Shown here: positions 17,145 through 24,500 of the stretch, one piece after another
Numbering within the stretch: position 1 is the stretch's first letter
Layout of the letters: every line of letters begins with the position of its first letter
Program-made: the position numbers and the translations under genes
NCBI RefSeq assembly: GCF_003555545.1
Contig: NZ_CP032157.1
Coordinates: 6,824,546 to 6,888,545, forward strand
Direction of reading: 5' to 3'
From: Paraflavitalea soli
Lineage (GTDB): Bacteria > Bacteroidota > Bacteroidia > Chitinophagales > Chitinophagaceae
Length of the DNA stretch: 64,000 nt
Notes under the pieces: model-generated
What the model was told of the DNA's origin: nothing
What the model saw: only the letters and a program-made list of their open reading frames with translations
Database searches by the model: none

Positions 17145-18719
17145 ATGAAAATCCGGAATATTGTTATAATAAGTTCTTTGGTGGCATTTACAGCGGGTGG
17201 CTGCCAGAAGAAATACGATGAATACGCTAATAACCCGAACAAGCCAACTACTGTTCCACCGAACCTGGTGTTGACGGGCATCCTTTCTGATCTCAATGGG
17301 GATAAGCCCTGGAGCCTGGTTAGCAGGTGGTGTCAGTTTGATAACTGTAATTATAATTATTATGGTGATCAGCGTTATGACTGGACAGGGGCCGGGCTGA
17401 ATTATGCTACACTGAGCAATGTGGTCAAAATGGAAGGAGAAGCCAGGCGGGTGGGCGAACCTGAACAGAATGCCTATGCATCATTGGGTAAGTTTTTCAG
17501 GGCCTTTTTCTTTTATCGTATGACTAACCTGGTAGGTGATCTTCCTATGAAGGATGCGCTGAAAGGGGCTGCTTTGTCGGAGCCGGTTTATGATAGTCAG
17601 AAGGAAATATTTGTACAGATCCTTAAATGGCTGGATGAGGCGAATACGGAAATAGCGGCGTTGATCGCTAAATCGGGAGATGGAAAAATTGATGGAGACT
17701 TTTACTATACTACGCGGTCGGCCTGGCAGCGTGCCATTAATGCTTTCCGCTTGCGGGTGCTGATTGCGCTGAGTAAAAAGACAGCAGATGGTGATCTGAA
17801 GGTAGCGCAAACATTTGCTGCGATTCTCGGTGATGGAGCTAAGTATCCTTTGTTTCGCAATGTGGGGGATAATTTACAATATATCTATTCCAATTTCAAT
17901 AAGTATCCCAGCAACCCGGATAACCTGGGGTTTGATGCCACCCGCTATAATATGTCGGCCACTTATTTGAATGCATTGGTGACCTTGAAAGACCCACGTG
18001 CCTTTGTTACTGCTGAGCCTGCCACCAGACAGCTAAGCAATGGTAAGACGCCCGCGGATATTACTGCCTATGTAGGCGCCAGCTCGGGAGAAGACCTGGC
18101 TGCCATGTCTTCTAAAATGGCTGATGCTGATAAAGGGGAGTATTCGGTACGGAGCCGTAGCCGTTATTATGCCAATTATAATGCTGAACCTGGTGTACAG
18201 ATAGGCTATGCTGAAATGTGTTTCAATATAGCGGAAGCCATCAACAGGGGATGGGCAACCGGTAATGCGGAAGATTGGTATAAAAAAGGCATTAAAGCTT
18301 CTGTTGCCTCTTATGGTATTCCTGTAGATGCGGCAGGCACTTTCAGCAAGGTATATCCCTATGGCGCCAGCAATGCTGTTACTTACCCCATTAATTTCGA
18401 TTTTGAGAATGTTTATTACCAACAGGCAGGCGTAAAATATGGTGGCAACAATGCTACGGGGCTGCAGCAGATCTTGTTGCAAAAGTACCTGGCATTTTTC
18501 CAAAATTCCGGATGGGAGGCTTATTATAACTATCGCAGAACTGGCGAGCCAGGTTTTCTGACCGGAACCGGTACTGGCAATAGCAGCCGTATACCCAAAC
18601 GTTTTCAGTATCCTACATCAGAGCGTACTACCAATGGCAGTAACTGGGAGAAAGCGGTGAAGGCCCAGTTTGGCGGCACTACGGATGATATTAACGGCGA
18701 TATGTGGCTGATTAAATAA
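17145..18719 (+). CDS. SusD/RagB-family surface lipoprotein
   Basis: Ligand-capture lid of the SusC receptor, 524 residues. The lipobox TAGGC gives the lipidated Cys at residue 20. The early YDEYANNPNKPTTVPPNLVLTGIL and the late AEMCFNIAEAINRG and RRTGEPG segments match the SusD-like group (SusD-like_2 type) built on TPR-like helices. It lies 24 bp after susC. A terminator hairpin follows at 18902, before the enzyme genes, so transcript levels of receptor and enzymes may differ. Confidence 0.93.
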   Translation: MKIRNIVIISSLVAFTAGGCQKKYDEYANNPNKPTTVPPNLVLTGILSDLNGDKPWSLVSRWCQFDNCNYNYYGDQRYDWTGAGLNYATLSNVVKMEGEARRVGEPEQNAYASLGKFFRAFFFYRMTNLVGDLPMKDALKGAALSEPVYDSQKEIFVQILKWLDEANTEIAALIAKSGDGKIDGDFYYTTRSAWQRAINAFRLRVLIALSKKTADGDLKVAQTFAAILGDGAKYPLFRNVGDNLQYIYSNFNKYPSNPDNLGFDATRYNMSATYLNALVTLKDPRAFVTAEPATRQLSNGKTPADITAYVGASSGEDLAAMSSKMADADKGEYSVRSRSRYYANYNAEPGVQIGYAEMCFNIAEAINRGWATGNAEDWYKKGIKASVASYGIPVDAAGTFSKVYPYGASNAVTYPINFDFENVYYQQAGVKYGGNNATGLQQILLQKYLAFFQNSGWEAYYNYRRTGEPGFLTGTGTGNSSRIPKRFQYPTSERTTNGSNWEKAVKAQFGGTTDDINGDMWLIK

Positions 18720-18901
18720 TAATTCCTTAATCATGGGAATGTTATCAGCATTAAAGTTCTTTGTTAGCTTCGAACCCTGTTTTAGATCCTGCAAAAATGA
18801 ACCAGCAGATCACCACCAGGGGTGAATGCACTACCTCTATTCTTAATAAGCAGTACATTCTACAAATTTATAAGCAATCGTAGCAGTTTCTTAATGTTGA
18901 C

Positions 18902-18932
18902 GGCGGAGCTTTTCTAAGGTCCGCCCTTTTTT
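18902..18932 (+). terminator. Terminator or attenuator between susD and the enzyme genes
   Basis: GGCGGA at 18902-18907 pairs with TCCGCC at 18920-18925, with inner pairs CTT/AAG and a TTCT loop, followed by C and six T. It ends only 27 bp before the start of the phosphatase-superfamily gene. No obvious promoter lies between, so read-through probably feeds the downstream genes. Confidence 0.75.
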
Positions 18933-18958
18933 ATTTTCCAACCAACTCATCTACAAAT

Positions 18959-20038
18959 ATGAAACATATTTTCTTATCACTGGCAACCAGTATGGTTGTT
19001 ATAACAGCAATGGCGCAACACCGTAAAACGGAGAACCTTATTATTGTAACGCTGGATGGCATGCGTTGGCAGGAGGTATTTAAAGGGGTAGACCCGGTAT
19101 TGATGAAGGACAGCAGTTTTAACCAGGACAAGGAGGGTGTCAAACAAAAGTTCTGGGCAGAAGAGGTAACTGACAGGAGAAAGAAATTGTTTCCTTTCCT
19201 GTGGTCTGTTGTAGCTGAGCAGGGGCAGTTGTATGGCAACCGTCAATTTGATAACAAGGTAGATAATGCCAACCCGCACTGGTTCTCGTATCCAGGTTAT
19301 AATGAGATCATGACGGGGTATCCGGATACGGCTGTGAACTCTAATGATAAGATACTCAATAAGCATGAAAATGTATTGGAGTTCATCAACAAGCAAAAAG
19401 GATACGTAGGCAAGGTAGCCGCATTTTCCACCTGGGATGTGTTTCCTTATATCCTGAATGAGCCCCGCAGCGGCGTGTATGTAAATGCTGATATTGACAC
19501 GCTTAAGTTTAAGGCGCCGGGTCTTCAACTGCTGAATGATATGCAGTTCCTGACGACTAAACCAATCGGCGTGCGTCCTGATATTATTACCTATATGGCG
19601 GCCAGGGAATATCTAAAGGAATACAAGCCCAAAGTGCTGTATATTGCTTTTGACGAAACGGATGATTTTGCGCATGCAGGGATGTATGATCAATACCTGG
19701 GCAGTGCTCATGCGGAGGATGCGATGATCCGTGATATCTGGAATACGGTGCAGTCGATGCCTGGGTATAAAGACAAGACTACCTTGCTGGTTACGGTAGA
19801 TCATGGCCGGGGAGATAAAGTGAAGTCCAACTGGAAGCACCATGGAAGTAAAATTGAGGATGCACATGAGATCTGGCTGGCGGTATTGGGGCCTGACACC
19901 AAACCGACAGGAGAAGTGAAAGTGCCCGGGCAATTGTACCAGAAACAAATTGCGGCGACCATTGCGCGGCTGCTGGGCATGCATTTTACGGCCAACCACC
20001 CGGTGGCGGACCCAATTCAAACGGTATATTCAAATTAA
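18959..20038 (+). CDS. Exported alkaline-phosphatase-superfamily hydrolase
   Basis: A 359-residue periplasmic or surface enzyme with signal peptide (cleavage near MAQ). The bimetal site can be traced: LIIVTLDGMRW (Asp33), a candidate Ser nucleophile at Ser110 in WFSYPGYNEIMTG where nucleotide-pyrophosphatase relatives have Thr, then FDETDDFAHAG, VDHGRG and KHHGSK. The layout resembles phosphodiesterases/phosphonate hydrolases (NPP, PhnA) more than classical PhoA. It is the first of five tightly spaced genes ending at 23721. I infer that it splits a phosphonate ester or phosphodiester to free a small phosphonate for import. Substrate unproven. Confidence 0.85.
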   Translation: MKHIFLSLATSMVVITAMAQHRKTENLIIVTLDGMRWQEVFKGVDPVLMKDSSFNQDKEGVKQKFWAEEVTDRRKKLFPFLWSVVAEQGQLYGNRQFDNKVDNANPHWFSYPGYNEIMTGYPDTAVNSNDKILNKHENVLEFINKQKGYVGKVAAFSTWDVFPYILNEPRSGVYVNADIDTLKFKAPGLQLLNDMQFLTTKPIGVRPDIITYMAAREYLKEYKPKVLYIAFDETDDFAHAGMYDQYLGSAHAEDAMIRDIWNTVQSMPGYKDKTTLLVTVDHGRGDKVKSNWKHHGSKIEDAHEIWLAVLGPDTKPTGEVKVPGQLYQKQIAATIARLLGMHFTANHPVADPIQTVYSN

Positions 20039-20043
20039 TTAGT

Positions 20044-20622
20044 ATGAATAAAATACAGGCGGAAGCCATTGCTACGGAAATTATTGCTTTGTACGAGCAT
20101 CATGGCGGTGCGGAATATGCGGGTGAAAAGGTGACGCAACTGGAGCATATGGTGCAGGCGGCACAGTTGGCGGAGCAACGAGGGCATGAAGAAGAGGTAA
20201 TACTGGCAGCCTTTCTCCATGATATTGGCCATATCTGTGTTTCGGCAGCGGAAGACAATGAGATGGATGGGTACGGCATAAAGGATCATGAAGAAGTAGG
20301 CGGGGCCTTCCTGCAGGAGAAAGGTTTTTCAAAGCGGCTCATCCGTTTGGTAGAAGCGCATGTGGAAGCCAAGCGATACCTCACCTGGAAATCACCTGCT
20401 TATTATGAGCAATTGTCGGCGGCCAGCAAGAAAACGCTGGAATACCAGGGAGGACAAATGAGTGAGGAGGAAGCACTTGCTTTTGAACAATACCCCCTGT
20501 TTCAACTGATCATTGACATGCGGCTTTGGGATGAAGAAGCCAAGATAGAAGGGCTGCCGGTTCCAGACCTAAGTAAATATCACGGTATGATGGTGCGTCA
20601 TTTAACTAATAAAAGTTTATAA
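20044..20622 (+). CDS. PhnZ-like HD-domain phosphonate oxygenase
   Basis: A 192-residue HD protein, 5 bp after the phosphatase gene. PhnZ is a mixed-valence di-iron oxygenase that splits (R)-1-hydroxy-2-aminoethylphosphonate to glycine and phosphate. Its iron ligands and substrate residues have clear equivalents here at nearly the same numbers: Tyr25, Glu28, His35, His59-Asp60, His63, His82, His106, Lys110 and Asp163 (the last in RLWDEEAK). This makes a generic nucleotide phosphohydrolase unlikely. The usual partner PhnY, an alpha-ketoglutarate hydroxylase, is not in the window. A related substrate, as for TmpB, cannot be excluded. Confidence 0.85.
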   Translation: MNKIQAEAIATEIIALYEHHGGAEYAGEKVTQLEHMVQAAQLAEQRGHEEEVILAAFLHDIGHICVSAAEDNEMDGYGIKDHEEVGGAFLQEKGFSKRLIRLVEAHVEAKRYLTWKSPAYYEQLSAASKKTLEYQGGQMSEEEALAFEQYPLFQLIIDMRLWDEEAKIEGLPVPDLSKYHGMMVRHLTNKSL

Positions 20623-20626
20623 TATA

Positions 20627-21310
20627 ATGTCTATTAAGCTGGTCGTATTTGATATAGCGGGTACTACGGTGCGTGACAAAGGTAGTGTGGCGGAGGCTTT
20701 CATGCAGGCTGCTGGAGGATTTGGGATAACGGTACCGCTTGAAGAGGTCAATAAGGTGATGGGATTCCGAAAAAAAGAAGCTATCCGTATTTTGCTCGAT
20801 AAGTTTTATCTTGAACGCAAGGAGGATGTAGAAGCGCTCATTGAAAAGATCCACGACGCATTTACGCGTAACATGATCGATTTCTATGAACAGGATGTAG
20901 ACCTGGCTCCACTGCCTTATGCAGAAGCAACCTTTGCCTGGCTGAAAGAGCGGGATATTAAGATTGCGCTGAACACGGGTTTTACGAGGCCCATTACGAA
21001 CACCATATTGAAACGATTGCAATGGGATAGGAATGGAGTGATCGATATGGTGATCACGAGTGATGAAGTGCCTGAGGGTAGACCTCATCCCTATATGATT
21101 GCCGCGATCATGCAGCAATTGCAAGTGACAGATCCCACGCAGGTGGCCAAAGTGGGAGATACGGAAGTAGATGTAGAAGAAGGCAGGAATGCAGCTTGTG
21201 GCCTTGTGGTGAGTGTGACTACGGGCGCTTATACGCGCAGTGAGCTGGAGCAGTATAACCCGGATATTATTATTGACAGTCTAGCTGAATTTCCACCTTT
21301 AATACAATAG
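20627..21310 (+). CDS. PhnX-like (phosphonatase-like) HAD hydrolase
   Basis: A 227-residue HAD protein of the phosphonatase-like group. The nucleophile motif is FDIAGTT (Asp9), the DxAGT form typical of phosphonoacetaldehyde hydrolase instead of DxD. Lys49 in VMGFRKKEA aligns with the Schiff-base Lys of PhnX (MGLLK), and EGRPHP carries the Arg that replaces the usual HAD Lys. VGDTEVDVEEG is the C-terminal acidic motif. It is therefore a good candidate for C-P cleavage of phosphonoacetaldehyde or a close analogue. It starts 4 bp after the PhnZ-like gene. Confidence 0.85.
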   Translation: MSIKLVVFDIAGTTVRDKGSVAEAFMQAAGGFGITVPLEEVNKVMGFRKKEAIRILLDKFYLERKEDVEALIEKIHDAFTRNMIDFYEQDVDLAPLPYAEATFAWLKERDIKIALNTGFTRPITNTILKRLQWDRNGVIDMVITSDEVPEGRPHPYMIAAIMQQLQVTDPTQVAKVGDTEVDVEEGRNAACGLVVSVTTGAYTRSELEQYNPDIIIDSLAEFPPLIQ

Positions 21311-21313
21311 CGT

Positions 21314-22597
21314 TTGTCAACTTTAACAGCCAACCCCTCTACGCTCTCCAAAAAACAGGTATTAACAGCGCTGTATGCAGCCTCTGTAGCTTTTCTTACC
21401 TATGCTTCCGTATACGCTTATCGTAAACCTTTTACGGTGGCTACCTTTGAAGGACTTAGTTTCTGGGGAGTAAAATACCAGGTATTGCTCATCATGAGCC
21501 AGGGATTGGGGTATATGTTCAGTAAATTTTATGGGATCAAATTCATTGCTGAATTAAAAAGGCTGGGCCGCTGGAAAACGAGCGCTATCCTGGTAGGGAG
21601 TGCCTGGTTCTGCCTGTTGTTATTCGGCCTGGTGCCAGCGCCCTGGGGATTGCCCTGTATGTTCGTTAATGGATTTATGCTGGGCTTTATGTGGGGCATT
21701 GTATTTAGTTATGTAGAAGGAAGGAAGACCACTGATTTTATAGGAGCGGCGATGGCGGTGAGCTTTATTTTCGCCGGGGGCTTTACGCGCTCGGTGGCTT
21801 TGTGGCTGAAGGAGAGCTGGCAGGTGCCGGAACAATGGCTGGCGTTTGTGACGGGGCTTATCTTTAGTCTTCCTCTGATCTTTTTCATGTACCTGCTGGA
21901 GCGCATACCCCCGCCTGACGGGGATGATATTAAAGAAAGGACGGTGCGCCTACCTATGACCAAGGAGCAAAGGTTGAAATTTCTTCGTTTGTTTGGGGCC
22001 GGCACGATCGCGATCATCATTACTTACCTGTTTCTGACGGTAATGCGGGATGTGCGGGATAATTTCATGTCGAACCTGTGGAGTGAACTGGGGTATGGTC
22101 AAAAGCCTGAGGTATTTACAAAAACTGAAACGATTACTTCTATTGTCATACTGATTATGATCAGCCTGCTGGTGGGTATCCGTAAAAATATACGTGCTTT
22201 CCGGCTGGTACACATCATGGTGCTGGTTGGATTCCTGCTGGCTGGTATCTCTTCTGCTTTGTTTCTTGCGGGCCTCATGAATGGCGCAGTATGGATGCAA
22301 CTGGTAGGGCTGGGCTTGTATATGGGCTATATTCCTTTCAATTGTATCTTCTTTGAGCGACTGATTGCATCCTTTAAGATCGTAGGGAATGTGGGATTCC
22401 TTATTTACCTGGTTGATGCGTATGGTTACCTGGGTAGTACGCTGGTGATGCTTTCGAAAGAAATATTTCAAATAAAATTAACCTGGTCTCAGTTCTATCC
22501 TGCCGGTGTAGTGATATTTTCGGTCATTGGAATTGGGGGAACTATTTTTTCCCTGTTGTATTTCAACCGGAAATTTGAATCATTAAAACCCGTTTGA
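21314..22597 (+). CDS. DUF5690-like major-facilitator transporter
   Basis: Inner-membrane protein of 427 residues with about 10-12 hydrophobic segments and an MFS-like layout (KFYGIKFIAELKRLGRW loop, a cytoplasmic central loop about 195-220 with ERIPPPDGDDIKERT). I believe it belongs to the DUF5690 group, recognised from memory. It starts with TTG 3 bp after the HAD gene and overlaps the FAD gene by 1 bp. In this setting the likely cargo is a phosphonate or its product; this is inference. Confidence 0.7.
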   Translation: MSTLTANPSTLSKKQVLTALYAASVAFLTYASVYAYRKPFTVATFEGLSFWGVKYQVLLIMSQGLGYMFSKFYGIKFIAELKRLGRWKTSAILVGSAWFCLLLFGLVPAPWGLPCMFVNGFMLGFMWGIVFSYVEGRKTTDFIGAAMAVSFIFAGGFTRSVALWLKESWQVPEQWLAFVTGLIFSLPLIFFMYLLERIPPPDGDDIKERTVRLPMTKEQRLKFLRLFGAGTIAIIITYLFLTVMRDVRDNFMSNLWSELGYGQKPEVFTKTETITSIVILIMISLLVGIRKNIRAFRLVHIMVLVGFLLAGISSALFLAGLMNGAVWMQLVGLGLYMGYIPFNCIFFERLIASFKIVGNVGFLIYLVDAYGYLGSTLVMLSKEIFQIKLTWSQFYPAGVVIFSVIGIGGTIFSLLYFNRKFESLKPV

Positions 22598-23721
22598 TGA
22601 CAAAACCTTCAGCTATTGTAATCGGTGCCGGTATTGTGGGATTGGCCACTGCCCGCGCGCTCGCAATTAAGGGATATGCGGTGAAAGTATTTGAGCGTAC
22701 ACACAAAGCTGTTGGCGCTTCTATTCGCAATTTTGGTATGATATGGCCAATAGGCCAGCCTGATAAATTATACGATCGTGCCTTGCGTAGCCGGGAAATA
22801 TGGAAGGAGATGGGAGATGCCGGCGCATTCTGGTATGATGCGCCTGGTAGTTTGCACCTGGCTTATCACCAGGATGAATGGCAGGTGCTGCAAGAATTGT
22901 ATGAGCAATTCCGTACGGAAAGACCGGTCTTCTTGTTGACTGCTGCTGAAGTGGCCGACAAGTCCGGCGCCGCGGTACAGGAGCATTTGCTGGGTGGGCT
23001 CTACAGTGCGGATGAACTGATCGTAGATCCCCGGGAAGCTATTGCCGGTGTACCAGGATACCTGCATGAGCAATATGGGGTAGCATTCTTCTGGGGCAAA
23101 TGTGTGAGTTATATTTCTGATAATACGATCTACATCGGAAACGAGGAAGAGTATGAGGGGGATGTGATCTTTATTTGCAGTGGGGCAGACTTTGAAACGC
23201 TTTATCCCGAAGCGTTTGCCGGTTATCCGCTTACCAAATGCAAATTGCAGATGATGCGGTTTGCGGCACAGCCGGACAATTGGCGTATCGGCCCGGCTTT
23301 GTGTGGTGGATTGTCATTGATCCATTATAAGAGTTTTACGGCTTCTGCTTCTTTAGCGGCGCTCAAAAAGCGCTATGAAGCGGATATGAGTGATTACCTC
23401 GATTGGGGTATTCATGTGATGGTGTCGCAAAATGGACGAGGCGAACTTACTGTAGGTGATTCTCATGAATATGGTCTTACGCATGACCCTTTTGACAAGG
23501 ACTTTATCAATACGATGATCGTAAATTACCTCAGGACCTTTGCTCATTTTAAGGACAGCAGGATCATAGAAACCTGGAATGGTATCTATCCCAAACTTAC
23601 GAATGGGGATACGGACCTGTTCTTTTCACCGGAACCGGCTGTATATGTGCTGAATGGTCTCAGTGGCGCAGGTATGACACTCTCCTTCGGTCTGGCAGAA
23701 GAAGCCACGGCTTTTTTGTAA
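22597..23721 (+). CDS. FAD-dependent oxidoreductase of phosphonate loci (TIGR03364-like)
   Basis: A 374-residue DAO-type flavoprotein. The Rossmann motif is VIGAGIVGLATARALA (about 8-23), followed by VFERTHKAVGASIRNFGMIWPIGQ, a characteristic block of the TIGR03364 family that is found beside phosphonate-degradation genes, and a C-terminal NGLSGAGMTLSFGLAEE FAD contact. The ATG at 22597 overlaps the stop of the transporter gene by one base. Relatives oxidise aminoethylphosphonate derivatives (N-methylated or free) to phosphonoacetaldehyde, which would feed the HAD hydrolase. The exact substrate is not determined by sequence. Last gene of the cluster. Confidence 0.85.
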   Translation: MTKPSAIVIGAGIVGLATARALAIKGYAVKVFERTHKAVGASIRNFGMIWPIGQPDKLYDRALRSREIWKEMGDAGAFWYDAPGSLHLAYHQDEWQVLQELYEQFRTERPVFLLTAAEVADKSGAAVQEHLLGGLYSADELIVDPREAIAGVPGYLHEQYGVAFFWGKCVSYISDNTIYIGNEEEYEGDVIFICSGADFETLYPEAFAGYPLTKCKLQMMRFAAQPDNWRIGPALCGGLSLIHYKSFTASASLAALKKRYEADMSDYLDWGIHVMVSQNGRGELTVGDSHEYGLTHDPFDKDFINTMIVNYLRTFAHFKDSRIIETWNGIYPKLTNGDTDLFFSPEPAVYVLNGLSGAGMTLSFGLAEEATAFL

Positions 23722-23819
23722 ATATTGGTATTGACTTCAGATTGTCTTCACAGTACAGTAATGCAGGGATAATGATAAGGTTATATCCGGTGGTTAGGTT
23801 TGTATAACCTTTAACCAAC

Positions 23820-24485
23820 ATGAACCCACTCATTCGTGCGCTCCATGGGAGCCGGCAATATATTATTGCCTTTACTATTTATTTGCTTATTGCCTTTCTG
23901 TATTGCAGTCTTCATTCAAAGGCTGTTTGTTTCATTAACCTGAATGGATCACACACGCCTTCACTGGAAGCATTTTTCACCTGGTACACCATGCTGGGAG
24001 AGGGATATGTGGCCATCCTGTTGTGTATTGTGCTATTTATTCGCCGCCATTATTTGTTGAGCGTTCATCTGTTGGTGGCTTTTCTGATCTCGGGTATGGC
24101 CGCACAGATCATTAAGGAATTTATGCATATGCCCCGCCCTAAGGTATTTCTGCATGCCGGGCAATATAACCAGTTCATTGAAGGGGTAACGCGTGGTGGA
24201 TGGTCGAGCTTTCCTTCTGGGCATACAGTAACAGCTTTTGCGGTTGCTACTATACTCGCGCTCCATACACGCAATAAATGGGCGTCGCTGCTGTATCTCA
24301 TACTGGCGGTGGGCGTGGGTTATTCCCGTATTTACCTGGGGCAGCATTTTCTGGAAGATGTACTTGCCGGTTCTATAGTTGGGGTCTTCTTTGCCGGTTG
24401 GGTATGCCTATCTATTCCGGAGTTGAAACTGTTTGGTCGAAGGATTGCCCGTGAGCAGGCAATGACCCCGGTGCCGGTACAATAA
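23820..24485 (+). CDS. PAP2-family membrane phosphatase
   Basis: A 221-residue membrane protein with five or six hydrophobic segments and the three PAP2 blocks: KEFMHMPRP, FPSGHT, and SRIYLGQHFLEDVLAG. These enzymes dephosphorylate lipids such as undecaprenyl pyrophosphate, phosphatidic acid or lipid A, with the site facing the periplasm. It lies 98 bp after the phosphonate cluster and 15 bp before an ArnT-like glycosyltransferase, with which it probably forms an operon, suggesting lipid or lipid A modification. Confidence 0.88.
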   Translation: MNPLIRALHGSRQYIIAFTIYLLIAFLYCSLHSKAVCFINLNGSHTPSLEAFFTWYTMLGEGYVAILLCIVLFIRRHYLLSVHLLVAFLISGMAAQIIKEFMHMPRPKVFLHAGQYNQFIEGVTRGGWSSFPSGHTVTAFAVATILALHTRNKWASLLYLILAVGVGYSRIYLGQHFLEDVLAGSIVGVFFAGWVCLSIPELKLFGRRIAREQAMTPVPVQ

Positions 24486-24500
24486 TTAACTTTACATTAC

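Noticed and set aside
20044-20622. Generic HD-domain nucleotide phosphohydrolase
   Set aside because: The additional PhnZ residues Tyr25, Glu28, Lys110 and the operon context favour a phosphonate oxygenase.
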